This document shows, piece after piece, positions 38,232 through 47,114 of a stretch of DNA of 64,000 bases. The first letter of the stretch is position 1. The number at the start of each line of letters is the position of its first letter. The notes below the pieces were generated by a model, which saw only the letters and a list, made by a program, of their open reading frames with translations, did not search any database and had not been told where the DNA came from. A program made the translations under genes and the position numbers. Origin of the DNA: Sulfitobacter sp. F26169L (GTDB lineage Bacteria; Pseudomonadota; Alphaproteobacteria; Rhodobacterales; Rhodobacteraceae); NCBI RefSeq assembly GCF_026410285.1, contig NZ_JAPMLP010000001.1, positions 682,001 through 746,000 on the forward strand, read 5' to 3'.

Positions 38232-39448
38232 CCAATGGCATCGCGATGCATTGCACGGGCCATCCGCCACATACAAGCAAACGCGACTGAAGCGAGAACC
38301 AGAACGGATGTCGTCAACAACCGCTCGTCACCGCTGAACATGGTCCCAATCGGGCCCGAGATTGCGACCGCGCCGACAGTTGCAATCGCCCCCATCACAG
38401 AGGCAGCCATGCCGGCAATATGGCCCATTGGCTCCATCGCGAGGGCGTTGAGGTTGCCAATCGTCAGGCCGGCCTGAAAAAAGATATACATCTGCCAGAA
38501 AACAAAGAAATAGAAGCCGTACGTGCCGCCACCCAGATCAAACAGAATATAAGCGCCGGACAGAAAAATCTGAAACCCCAATGCCCAAGAAATCAGGCGG
38601 TGCATCCCAAATCGTACAACCAGAAGCGCGTTGATCAGGCTGGCTGATCCCGCGATCACGGCCACGACAAAAAACCAATAAGGAAACTCTTCGCCGCGGT
38701 CATACACCTGATCATATACTTGCTGCACCAGCATCAATGTCAAAAACAGCATTGCTGATACCAGCATCTGCGCAATGATTGATAAGCGCACCACAGGATG
38801 CAACGCCATCTCGCGCATTGCCGCAAACAGCAGTTTCAGCCGCAGGGGGCGACGATTTTCGACCGGCAGGGTTTCGGGCAAGCGGACCATCATCCAGATG
38901 CTAAAGATCATGGCAAACAGGATGAACGCGATAAAGATGCCGCGCCAACTGGACCAGTCAATAATAAACGACCCTAGCATTGGCGCAACGGCTGGAACGA
39001 TCGTAAAGATCATCATCACAACCGAAACGATCTGCGCCATCTGGCGGCCTGAAAAGCGATCCCGCACCACCGCGATTGAAACGACCCGCGGTCCGGCAGC
39101 GCCAAGTCCTTGCAAAACACGAGCGAACAGCACCAGCTCCAGCGATTGACTGGCCCATGCGAGACCTGCGCCGAAGATAAACAGTGCGCTGGCCGCTAAA
39201 ACAACCCGTTTACGCCCGAAAGCATCCGACAACGGGCCGGTAAAAAAGGTGCCGGCCCCCATGCCGAACAGGAACATGCTGAGAATCAGGGGAGCTTTGT
39301 TTGGCGCATCCGGCGAAAGCTCTGCCGCGATCTGGGGCAGGGCGGGTAACATCGCATCAATTGAAAAAGCTACGGACGCCAACATCATGGCCATCAGGGC
39401 CACAAACTCGGTGCGGCCCATATTAAACTTATCTGTATCAGCCGCCAC
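38228..39448 (-). CDS. Bcr/CflA-type MFS multidrug exporter
   Basis: A 406-residue protein with twelve predicted helices. The loop 2-3 motif GPLSDAFGRKRVVLAASALFIFGAG (MFS motif A) and the N-terminal SIDAMLPALPQIAAEL, typical of the Bcr/CflA (DHA1) branch, are present. It probably exports drugs or metabolites by proton antiport. The downstream end overlaps the mfd stop on the other strand. Confidence 0.87.
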   Translation of the reverse strand: MAADTDKFNMGRTEFVALMAMMLASVAFSIDAMLPALPQIAAELSPDAPNKAPLILSMFLFGMGAGTFFTGPLSDAFGRKRVVLAASALFIFGAGLAWASQSLELVLFARVLQGLGAAGPRVVSIAVVRDRFSGRQMAQIVSVVMMIFTIVPAVAPMLGSFIIDWSSWRGIFIAFILFAMIFSIWMMVRLPETLPVENRRPLRLKLLFAAMREMALHPVVRLSIIAQMLVSAMLFLTLMLVQQVYDQVYDRGEEFPYWFFVVAVIAGSASLINALLVVRFGMHRLISWALGFQIFLSGAYILFDLGGGTYGFYFFVFWQMYIFFQAGLTIGNLNALAMEPMGHIAGMAASVMGAIATVGAVAISGPIGTMFSGDERLLTTSVLVLASVAFACMWRMARAMHRDAIG

Positions 39449-39547
39449 GTGTTACTCCGCTGTGTAAGGTGCCGGTGTCCGGCTACGTGCAGAGGGTTAT
39501 CTGGCGATTAACGCAATGGCAATTGCAAAGAAATTCACGCTTTTAGA

Positions 39548-39979
39548 TCAGTATCCTGAAGCGAGGCGCAGGTCGCTGTCCGGCACCGCATTGAAAGGCG
39601 TGCGCGCGCCGATGATTTCCGCACGGGGAACATAGACTACCTGCGTGACATCTTCGAAATGATCGAACTGTCCTTTCCAGTCATCACCCATAGCAAATAC
39701 GGATACGTTATAATTGATAATGTCAGTGTATTTCTGATCCCATTCCTGCTCGGCGATCACGCGGCTGACGAAACGGCAACTTTCCAGCATCAAACGGCGG
39801 TCTGCGTAGGAGGTTACGGACGGCACGCCCATCTTTTCATTGTAGGCATCTGTCGAGCAGCCGACCACCAGTTCAGAGCCCAACATCGACAGCCGTTGCA
39901 GCAATCGCGCATGGCCCTGATGGAACAGATCAAACGACCCGTAGGTAAGCACAACACGCGAAGACATCGCAGAAATCAT
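39548..39979 (-). CDS. TagD-like cytidylyl/adenylyltransferase
   Basis: A 143-residue nucleotidyltransferase of the glycerol-3-phosphate cytidylyltransferase group. The HxGH motif is in TYGSFDLFHQGHARLL, followed by VVGCSTDAYNEKMG and the conserved ADRRLMLESCRFV and FAMGDDWKGQFD. It would make CDP-glycerol or a similar activated alcohol, but no teichoic-acid-like or capsule genes are adjacent. The ATG at 39979 has AGGG at the right distance; an internal ATG at 39967 is the alternative. Confidence 0.85.
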   Translation of the reverse strand: MISAMSSRVVLTYGSFDLFHQGHARLLQRLSMLGSELVVGCSTDAYNEKMGVPSVTSYADRRLMLESCRFVSRVIAEQEWDQKYTDIINYNVSVFAMGDDWKGQFDHFEDVTQVVYVPRAEIIGARTPFNAVPDSDLRLASGY

Positions 39980-40236
39980 AGACAAGCCCTTTCTCAATTC
40001 ACCACCTCCCGTGCGGATGCACAGATTGAGCGGTACAGCGGCGCATTTGCCGCCCACAAATTGGAATGGGAGCATCCCGTCGGGGATGAGGTCCTGTTCA
40101 CTGCCTGCCTACCTGCTCAAAGGTATTATTTTAGATGAGGCTTTGTGCCCCTTGATGACGATTCTAGGTCACCTTCAGGCTGTCGCATAGCGATAAGTGA
40201 TACATTGGCCAAGATTGCGACGCATTTGCAACAGCG

Positions 40237-40878
40237 TCAGCTTTCTTTTGTCACTTCTTCGATCACCTTCGCCCAAAGCTCGGGCGGTTGCGCCCCGGGG
40301 ACGGCATGGCGGCCTGCGACGATAAAGGTAGGGACCGATGAAATACCCATCTCACGGCTGTGCGCGTCTCGGTCGCGGATGTCCTGCACATCGGCATCAC
40401 TTTCCAGCAGCCGCGCAATCACCGACGCGTCAAGTTCGATCCCGTCCGCAATATCTGTCAGCACTTCGGCATCGCCGATATCGCGCGCATCGACGAAATA
40501 TGCTTTGAACAGCGCGGATACAGCGGCGGTTTGACGCCCCTCAATCCCTGCCCAGTGGATCAGGCGATGTGCGTTTAATGTGTTGGGGGTGCGCTGCATC
40601 CCTTCGAAATTGATATTCAGACCCGCTTTTTGGGCGTTTTCCACAACAGGTGCATAGGCTTGCACCGCCGCTTCCTTACCGCCGAATTTGGTTTCCAGAT
40701 AGGTGCGCCTGTCCATGCCCTGCGCAGGCATATCTGGGTTGAGCTGGAACGGATGCCACTCAATCAAAAATGGATGATCGGGGTGCGCGGCCAATGCGCG
40801 GTCCAGATATGCTTTGCCGATATAGCACCACGGGCAAATCGGATCGGACATAATATCGAGCTTGATCGGGTCGGTCAT
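40237..40878 (-). CDS. FrnE-like DsbA-family oxidoreductase
   Basis: A 213-residue cytoplasmic thioredoxin-fold protein of the DsbA/FrnE family. The redox motif CPWC (Cys15-Cys18) is in DPICPWCYIGK, and the cis-Pro is in SSVPTFIVAGRHAVPGAQPPE. There is no signal peptide, so it is not a periplasmic DsbA; relatives include FrnE and 2-hydroxychromene-2-carboxylate isomerases. Its ATG overlaps the stop of the ligase gene (40875-40878). Confidence 0.9.
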   Translation of the reverse strand: MTDPIKLDIMSDPICPWCYIGKAYLDRALAAHPDHPFLIEWHPFQLNPDMPAQGMDRRTYLETKFGGKEAAVQAYAPVVENAQKAGLNINFEGMQRTPNTLNAHRLIHWAGIEGRQTAAVSALFKAYFVDARDIGDAEVLTDIADGIELDASVIARLLESDADVQDIRDRDAHSREMGISSVPTFIVAGRHAVPGAQPPELWAKVIEEVTKES

Positions 40879-42386
40879 CGGGATGCCTCATAATGCTGGC
40901 GCAACGCGCGGCGCAGGATTTTGCCATTTGCGCCCATGGGCAGCTGCGGCAGATGAATATAAAGGCGCGGCTGCTTGTAGCGCGCCAGATTGTCTTGCGC
41001 ATAACTGTGCAGGGCCTCTTCGTCCAGTGGGGCAGCGGCGGTGTAAAAGGCGGCGATCACGCTCACATCCTGTTTTACGTTCACTTCCGCCACACCGACA
41101 GCGCTTATGCCCTCAAACCGCGCAAGGCAGGCTTCAACCTCGACGGGTGAGACGCGAAAGCCGCCGGCGTTCATCATATCATCGTTGCGTCCCAGATAGG
41201 TAATCTGGAAATCCCCGTCCATGCTGCCCTGATCGCCGGTCAAAAACCACTCACCCTGCATTTTGGCGGCGGTTTCCTCGGGGGCATCAAGATAACCCAG
41301 CATCAGCCCCGGATCACTGCGATGTACAGCGATTGTGCCTTCGGTTTCCAGGGGCACAGGCCCGTCCGGCCCCAGGACGGCGATGCGGCGGCCTTTTTGC
41401 GGTCGGCCCAAAACGGTGGTCGGAGCAGGATGGTCAGGCGCGCCGGAGATAAACGTCGAACATTCCGACATGCCGTAGGCTTCGAACACGGGGGTACCTG
41501 TGGCTCTCTCCCACCGCTCGCAAACCGCGGGGGGCAGCTTTTCTCCCGCGCTCAGCCCATGGCGCAGGACAGGCATGGCGGGTAGGTCCGGCTGGTCCAG
41601 CAATTGGCGATAAACGCCCGGTGCTGCGGCAAAGATCGTTGCATCGTGTTGCGCAATGAGGTTGGGAAGATCAGGCGCCTGCGTGCCGACAGCAGGGATC
41701 AGGGCGGTGGCCCCGATGGTCCACGGGTCCATCAGGCCAGTGCCAAGCGTATAGGTCCAGTTGAACGCACCGGCATGTAAAACACGGTCACTGCTGCGGA
41801 GCCCGTACCAGCCATCATGCATCATCAGGCGCGCCCAGATCGCGCGATGGGCGTGAACCACGGCGCGCGGGCTGCCCGATGTGCCGGATGTATAGATAAT
41901 ATAGGCCGGACGCTCCGGATCACCCATATGCCAGTCGGCGGCGGGCAAATTGCGCATGGCGCGCAACCTATCCAGACCGATGATGCGTTGATCGGTCGGG
42001 CAGGCAACGGCGGGATCATGCAGGATCGCTGCAGGCGCGAGGGTTTCGATCATCGGTGCGACTTCGCGGTCGGTCAGGGCCGAGGCAGTTGGCACAGGCA
42101 CAAGACCGGCAGCAATGGCGCCCAGATAGGCAATGGGGAAATCAACCGTATTGCCCAGCCGCATTAAAATGCGATCCCCCGCGACAGCGCCGGTTTCCAG
42201 CAGACCGGTTGCCGTGCCCAGCACAGCAGCTTTCAAATCGCGGTATGTCCATTCCTCGGACCCCAGAACAGCCAGCGCCAGCTTGTCGGGCGCATCTTCG
42301 GCATGGGCAAGGACATGCGCCGCCATGTTGAACGGTTCGGGGCAGGGTGATGGCGGGCCTTGATCGAAGATTGAGAGCATATGCAT
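40875..42386 (-). CDS. AMP-dependent acid-CoA ligase (benzoate-CoA ligase-like)
   Basis: A 503-residue ANL-family adenylate-forming enzyme. The P-loop-like motif is IIYTSGTSGSPRAVVH, A5 is EAYGMSECSTF, A7-A8 is FLTGDQGSMDGDFQITYLGRNDDMMNAGGFRVSPVEVE, and the catalytic Lys is in MGANGKILRRAL. It activates an unknown acid to its CoA thioester. It is coupled to the FrnE-like gene and divergent from an XRE-cupin regulator that might control it (inference from position only). Confidence 0.88.
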   Translation of the reverse strand: MHMLSIFDQGPPSPCPEPFNMAAHVLAHAEDAPDKLALAVLGSEEWTYRDLKAAVLGTATGLLETGAVAGDRILMRLGNTVDFPIAYLGAIAAGLVPVPTASALTDREVAPMIETLAPAAILHDPAVACPTDQRIIGLDRLRAMRNLPAADWHMGDPERPAYIIYTSGTSGSPRAVVHAHRAIWARLMMHDGWYGLRSSDRVLHAGAFNWTYTLGTGLMDPWTIGATALIPAVGTQAPDLPNLIAQHDATIFAAAPGVYRQLLDQPDLPAMPVLRHGLSAGEKLPPAVCERWERATGTPVFEAYGMSECSTFISGAPDHPAPTTVLGRPQKGRRIAVLGPDGPVPLETEGTIAVHRSDPGLMLGYLDAPEETAAKMQGEWFLTGDQGSMDGDFQITYLGRNDDMMNAGGFRVSPVEVEACLARFEGISAVGVAEVNVKQDVSVIAAFYTAAAPLDEEALHSYAQDNLARYKQPRLYIHLPQLPMGANGKILRRALRQHYEASR

Positions 42387-42443
42387 CGCTACCCCGCGTT
42401 TGTGCGCGTTGCAAGGTGCACAGCATGGCCGTATAGAAACAAC

Positions 42444-43067
42444 ATGAATGATGAAGCAGCAAAATCAATGATCCAGATCGCGCGCGAGGACGGTGCCAGC
42501 CATAAGGTGCCGCCTGTCGATCTGGGCGCGCGGGTGCGCGAATTGCGCAAGGCGCGCGGCTGGACGCTTGAGCAGGCGGCCACTCAGGCCGGTCTTGCCC
42601 GCTCGACCCTTTCGAAAATCGAAAACGCACAGATGTCACCGACCTATGACGCGTTGAAAAAGCTGGCGGTCGGGCTGGAAATTTCCGTGCCGCAGCTGTT
42701 CACGCCCCCCGCAGCAGAGCAGATCAACGGGCGCATGGCTGTCACCAAATCCGGTGAGGGTGCCGCGCAAGCGACAGCAACCTACGAGCATGAATTGCTG
42801 GCCGACAGCCTGCGCAAAAAGAACATGTTGCCCTACCGCGCCCGTATCCGCGCACGGCAGATGGAAGAATTTGACGGCTGGGTGCGCCACGATGGCGAGG
42901 AATTTCTGTTTGTTCTCACCGGCGTGATCAAGCTGTTCACCGAATTTTACGAACCCATCGAAATGCGGCGTGGCGACAGCGCCTATTACGATGCAGCCAT
43001 GGGCCACAACGTAATATCAATCTCGGATGAAGATGCGACCATTCTGTGGGTCACATCACTGGTTTAA
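42444..43067 (+). CDS. XRE-family regulator with cupin domain
   Basis: A 207-residue regulator with an N-terminal HTH_3 domain (LGARVRELRKARGWTLEQAATQAGLARSTLSKIENAQMSPTYDALKKLA, about residues 28-76) and a C-terminal cupin-2 domain (WVRHDGEEFLFVLTGVIKLF, MRRGDSAYYDAAMGHNV). Such proteins usually repress or activate a neighbouring metabolic gene and sense a small ligand through the cupin. The ATG at 42444 lies 57 bp from the ligase start on the other strand, leaving room for one shared control region. Confidence 0.88.
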   Translation: MNDEAAKSMIQIAREDGASHKVPPVDLGARVRELRKARGWTLEQAATQAGLARSTLSKIENAQMSPTYDALKKLAVGLEISVPQLFTPPAAEQINGRMAVTKSGEGAAQATATYEHELLADSLRKKNMLPYRARIRARQMEEFDGWVRHDGEEFLFVLTGVIKLFTEFYEPIEMRRGDSAYYDAAMGHNVISISDEDATILWVTSLV

Positions 43068-43097
43068 CCTGATGTTGCGGCGCGGGTTCGGTGTGCG

Positions 43098-44918
43098 CTA
43101 TTCGCTTGCGTCCCACCACCACACCTCCGGCATCCACTGCGCACCGTCGCCGTAGATCGGCAGTGTATCGGGGTACTTCATCTCGCGCACATGGGCGATG
43201 CGCCCGTCTGTGTAGGCCCAGAACGGGATCACATAGCGGCCAGCCGTTAGAACACGGTCAAGCGCGCGGGTGGCGGCAATGAAATCGGCACTATCGCGTG
43301 CGTTCAGCATCGCATCAATCATGGCATCAATCGCCGGATTGCGCGCGCCCATCAGATTGCGCGAGCCTTGCTGGTCGGCGGCATCACTTCCCCAATAGAA
43401 CTTCTGCTCGTTTCCGGGGCTCAGCGAGAGCGAGCGGCGGAAAGTGGTGATGTCAAAATCAAATTCGCCGGTACGCGAGAAAAACTGTGCATCGTCGACC
43501 GTTTCGATCGTGGCAGCGATTCCCAGACGGTTCAGCCCCCGCAAATATAGATCGGCAATCGCGATATCCTCGGTGCTCCCTTTGGCGATCAGAATGGTGA
43601 AGCTGACAGGCGTGCCATCGCCGCGCATCATGGCACCGTCCTTTACCATGTATCCCGCCGCCTCGAATTGCGCCATTGCCGCGCGGATGCCTGCACGGTT
43701 ACGGGCCGAGCCATCGGACACAGGCAGGGCGTAGCCTTCGATTGTGCCATTGGGCAGGGTGTCCTGATAAGGCAACAGAAGATCTGCAACACGCCCTTGG
43801 GCCGGGCCATCCTCTTTGCCCAGTACAGAGTTAGAGAAATACGAGCTGATGCGCGGCTGACTGCTGCCAGTGAGCGTGTCGTTGATGTATTCAAAGTTGA
43901 ACGCCTGGATCAGCGCATCCCGCACCCGCCAGTCATCAAACGGCGCGCGGCGGGTGTTCATAACAAACCCGGTCATACCGGAGGGTTTCTGGTGTGGAAT
44001 GACCGATTTCACGATGTCGCCGCGCGTTACGGCAGGAAAATCGTACTGGCTGTTCCAGACTTCGGCGTTGAATTCGCGCACGGCAGACACTTCACCCGCC
44101 TTAAAACCTTCGAACAACACTTTGGCATCACCGTAAAAATCTAGCTTTATGCTGTCGTAATTATGCGTGCCCGCGCGAAACGCCAGATCCTTGCCCCAGT
44201 AATCGGGGTTGCGGGTAAGCTGCACATAACGTCCGCCTTCATATCCCGTGATCGTATAGGGGCCGGACCCGAGCGGAATTTCCTGAATAGGGGCATTGGC
44301 AAAATCGCGCCCTTCCCACTGGGCTTTTGACAACACCGGACGCAGACCCGCCAGCAGCGCCAGTTCACGATTGGGTGTGTTAAAGGTGATCTTGACAGCG
44401 CGCGGCCCTGTCTTTTCGATGCTGTCGATCTGGCCATAAAGGCTCAGGTATCGGGGGTGGCCCTGCGTGCCCAGCATTTCAAAACTGAAAATGACATCAT
44501 CAACGGTCAGAGGGCTACCGTCGGAAAATTTGGTGCCTTCGCGCAGGGTAAATTCGACCCAAGTGCGCTCTTCGTCGGTTTCAACCGATTCGGCTAGCAA
44601 TCCGTAAAGCGTAAACGGTTCGTCCCATGAACGGCCCATCAGGGTTTCGTGGGTGAAATGCGGTAATTGCCATGGTGACGTGCCTTTGCGCACAAACGGA
44701 TTGAGACTGTCAAAGCCGCCAGTGTTGCCCAAAGTGATCGCGCCGCCCTTTGGCGCATCCGGATTTGTATAGGGCAGGTGCGTGAAATCCGCAGGCAGGG
44801 CAGGCGCGCCGTACATGGCTATCGCATGCTCAGGCTCGGCTTGGGCCGCGAATCCCCAAAGAATCAGTGAAGAAAGGGCCACAAACGTCCGTGTCCTCGG
44901 GAAATTATCTAAAGCCAT
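43098..44918 (-). CDS. Family 5 extracellular solute-binding protein (YejA-like)
   Basis: A 606-residue periplasmic peptide-binding protein. The N-terminal segment TFVALSSLILWGFAAQAEP is a signal peptide, and the mature part has TNPDAPKGGAITLGNTGGFDSLNPF and LAESVETDEERTWVEFTLREGTKFSDGSPLTVDDVIFSFE, diagnostic of SBP_bac_5 and close to YejA. No permease or ATPase genes are adjacent, so this is an orphan binding protein or its transporter is elsewhere. Confidence 0.92.
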   Translation of the reverse strand: MALDNFPRTRTFVALSSLILWGFAAQAEPEHAIAMYGAPALPADFTHLPYTNPDAPKGGAITLGNTGGFDSLNPFVRKGTSPWQLPHFTHETLMGRSWDEPFTLYGLLAESVETDEERTWVEFTLREGTKFSDGSPLTVDDVIFSFEMLGTQGHPRYLSLYGQIDSIEKTGPRAVKITFNTPNRELALLAGLRPVLSKAQWEGRDFANAPIQEIPLGSGPYTITGYEGGRYVQLTRNPDYWGKDLAFRAGTHNYDSIKLDFYGDAKVLFEGFKAGEVSAVREFNAEVWNSQYDFPAVTRGDIVKSVIPHQKPSGMTGFVMNTRRAPFDDWRVRDALIQAFNFEYINDTLTGSSQPRISSYFSNSVLGKEDGPAQGRVADLLLPYQDTLPNGTIEGYALPVSDGSARNRAGIRAAMAQFEAAGYMVKDGAMMRGDGTPVSFTILIAKGSTEDIAIADLYLRGLNRLGIAATIETVDDAQFFSRTGEFDFDITTFRRSLSLSPGNEQKFYWGSDAADQQGSRNLMGARNPAIDAMIDAMLNARDSADFIAATRALDRVLTAGRYVIPFWAYTDGRIAHVREMKYPDTLPIYGDGAQWMPEVWWWDASE

Positions 44919-44998
44919 TTTCGAAACAATCCTGCGCTGCCCTTTTTTTTATTACTAAAACCTCTAACGGGGTCTATTGGCGGGCGCAAACTTTATGC

Positions 44999-45027
44999 TT
45001 GGCGTTTGGGCGATTATTGCTTATAAA
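44999..45027 (+). promoter_or_regulatory. Sigma70-type promoter of the candidate sRNA
   Basis: -35 TTGGCG (44999-45004), a 17-bp spacer and -10 TATAAA (45022-45027): four of six and five of six consensus positions with ideal spacing. The expected transcription start is near 45034. No open reading frame follows before the terminator at 45083-45110. Confidence 0.6.
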
Positions 45028-45033
45028 GGTGTC

Positions 45034-45110
45034 ACTGCTCGATAGGTTTCTTGCCTGTATGAAACCTGCCTCAATAACTTGACGCCCGCCTTGTGCGGGC
45101 GTTTTTTTTT
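45034..45110 (+). ncRNA. Candidate Hfq-type small RNA, about 77 nt
   Basis: Between the start of the solute-binding protein gene and bdhA lies a self-contained transcription unit: promoter at 44999-45027, a first stem AGGTTTC (45044-45050) / GAAACCT (45061-45067) with a 10-base loop, a single-stranded linker, and a terminator stem CGCCCGC (45083-45089) / GCGGGCG (45095-45101) followed by nine Ts. The long U-tail and two-hairpin layout are typical of Hfq-dependent sRNAs. No known Rfam family was recognised and the target is unknown. Confidence 0.6.
45083..45110 (+). terminator. Rho-independent terminator
   Basis: A 7-bp GC stem CGCCCGC/GCGGGCG with a 5-base loop and an uninterrupted run of nine Ts (45102-45110). 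It cannot serve the flanking genes: the solute-binding protein gene is on the other strand and bdhA starts downstream. It therefore implies a plus-strand transcript starting between 44919 and 45083. Confidence 0.85.
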
Positions 45111-45238
45111 GCCCTAATTTTTCGTGGATATCTTTTGACGCTCGGGCAACGGGGAACCCTAAGGGGGGGTAGTGCATTTCCATTCCTGATGGCGCGCGTC
45201 ATAAGCTATTTAAATATACAATCATCAGGAGAATTCCC

Positions 45239-46024
45239 ATGGCACTTACATACGATCTGTCCGGCAAAACCGCTGTTATCACCGGATCGAATTCGGGTAT
45301 CGGTTTGGGCATCGCCCAGCAATTGGCGCAAGCGGGTGCAAACGTTGTTCTGAACTCGTTTACCGATAATGACGAAGATCATGCACTGGCCGAAGAAATC
45401 GCCAGCGTCACCGGTGTTAAGGCGCGTTATATCAAGGCGGATATGTCCAAAGGTGACGAATGCCGCAAGCTGATCGAGGATGCGGGGGTGTGTGATATCC
45501 TGATCAACAACGCCGGCATCCAGCACGTTGCGCCGATTCCCGATTTTCCGGCCGACAAATGGGATGCGATCATTGCGATCAATCTCAGCTCTGCCTTTCA
45601 CACAACCGCCATAGCCCTGCCCATGATGCGCAAAGCCGGTTGGGGGCGGGTGATCAACATCGCTTCCGCACACGGGCTGACGGCATCGCCCTATAAATCG
45701 GCCTATATCGCTGCCAAACACGGGATTGTCGGGCTGACAAAGACCACCGCGCTTGAAACCGCAGAAGAGCCAATTACCGCAAATGCGATCTGTCCGGGTT
45801 ACGTTCTGACGCCAATCGTTGAAAAGCAAATCCCTGACACGATGAAAGAATACAACATGTCGCGTGAGGAAGTGATCCAGAACGTCATGCTGAAACGCCA
45901 GCCGAGCAAGGAATTCGCAACTGTGGAGCAGCTGGGCGGCACCGCCGCGTTCCTTTGCTCTGCGGCGGGGGATCAGATTACCGGCACCACCATCAGCGTA
46001 GATGGCGGCTGGACGGCCCTGTAA
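45239..46024 (+). CDS. bdhA: 3-hydroxybutyrate dehydrogenase
   Basis: A 261-residue short-chain dehydrogenase interconverting D-3-hydroxybutyrate and acetoacetate in ketone-body and polyhydroxybutyrate use. TGxxxGIG is TGSNSGIG at about residues 14-21, NNAG is INNAGIQHVAPI, and the catalytic Tyr-Lys pair is in YIAAK. The segment ITANAICPGYVLTPIVEKQIPD is characteristic of BdhA. AGGAGAATTCCC directly precedes the ATG. A patatin gene follows after 55 bp. Confidence 0.94.
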   Translation: MALTYDLSGKTAVITGSNSGIGLGIAQQLAQAGANVVLNSFTDNDEDHALAEEIASVTGVKARYIKADMSKGDECRKLIEDAGVCDILINNAGIQHVAPIPDFPADKWDAIIAINLSSAFHTTAIALPMMRKAGWGRVINIASAHGLTASPYKSAYIAAKHGIVGLTKTTALETAEEPITANAICPGYVLTPIVEKQIPDTMKEYNMSREEVIQNVMLKRQPSKEFATVEQLGGTAAFLCSAAGDQITGTTISVDGGWTAL

Positions 46025-46079
46025 AATACAGCGCGGCCTGCAATCGGGCCGTGCATTCATTAACCAATAAGGCGGGCTT

Positions 46080-47114
46080 ATGGCACAGACGAAAAAGATC
46101 AATCTTGCACTTCAGGGCGGCGGCGCACACGGGGCTTTCACCTGGGGCGTGCTGGACCGGTTGTTGCAAGAAGACGATCTGGAAATTTGCGCCATATCGG
46201 GCACCTCTGCAGGTGCGCTGAACGGTGCTGCCCTAAAATCCGGCATGACAACCGGAGGTCGGGAAGGCGCACGCGAGAATCTTGAATGGCTCTGGATGCA
46301 GGTCGCGGGTGTGAGCGATCTGCGTCTTGGTGACTGGATGGCGCCGTTCGGCCTGCAATTTCTGAGCAAGCAGATTGAGTATAGCATGCCCTATGCTGTT
46401 ACCGATGCGGTTTCGCGGGTTATGTCGCCCTATGCGCAAGGGCCGTTTTACAAGAACCCCCTGCAGGACATCGTTGAGCGGTTTGACTACGACCGTGTGT
46501 GCAACGCACATGCGCCCCTATTTTATGTAGGTGCAACCCGCGTGCGCAACGGAAAAATTCGGATATTTGAGGGTGATGAGATCGGCCCCGACGCGCTGAT
46601 GGCCTCTGCCTGCCTGCCGACTGTTTTTCAAGCTGTGCAGATTTTTGACAAAACCACAGATCGGGTCGAGGCGTTTTGGGATGGTGGATTTACCGGCAAT
46701 CCCGCGTTGTTTCCATTCTTCGTTCCGGAATTGCCCGATGATGTGGTGATCATCAATATTAATCCGCTGGAGCGCGATGAAATTCCCACCTCGCCGCAGG
46801 AAATCCAAAATCGCATTAACGAGATCAGCTTCAACTCCAGCTTGTTGCGCGAATTGCGTGCAATTGATTTTGTACAACGGCTGATTGACGAAGGCATGGT
46901 CGATTCCGACAGGATGAGCCGGGTGCGCATCCATATGATCGCCGATGATAAACTGATGGCACAGCTTTCGGCGGCGACAAAAATCGTTCCTAATCCGCAC
47001 GTTATCGGCCAACTAAAGCTAGCGGGCCATGCCGCCGCTGAAGAATTTCTGCGCAATGACGTTGATAATATCGGCAAACGTAGCAGCGTGAACCTGCGAG
47101 AGATGTTCGCTTAA
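46080..47114 (+). CDS. Patatin-like phospholipase
   Basis: A 344-residue serine lipid hydrolase. The oxyanion hole is GGGAHGAFTWGVL (13-25), the nucleophile elbow GTSAG carries Ser43, and the catalytic Asp is in FWDGGFTGNPAL. Because it follows bdhA on the same strand, an intracellular polyhydroxybutyrate-related role is possible, but patatins acting on phospholipids look the same. It is convergent with the DUF502 gene and their stops overlap by 4 bp. Confidence 0.9.
   Translation: MAQTKKINLALQGGGAHGAFTWGVLDRLLQEDDLEICAISGTSAGALNGAALKSGMTTGGREGARENLEWLWMQVAGVSDLRLGDWMAPFGLQFLSKQIEYSMPYAVTDAVSRVMSPYAQGPFYKNPLQDIVERFDYDRVCNAHAPLFYVGATRVRNGKIRIFEGDEIGPDALMASACLPTVFQAVQIFDKTTDRVEAFWDGGFTGNPALFPFFVPELPDDVVIININPLERDEIPTSPQEIQNRINEISFNSSLLRELRAIDFVQRLIDEGMVDSDRMSRVRIHMIADDKLMAQLSAATKIVPNPHVIGQLKLAGHAAAEEFLRNDVDNIGKRSSVNLREMFA

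Noticed and set aside
37041..38276. 411-codon reading frame antisense to the end of mfd
   Set aside because: Mfd is complete and conserved through this region; the antisense frame has no family features.
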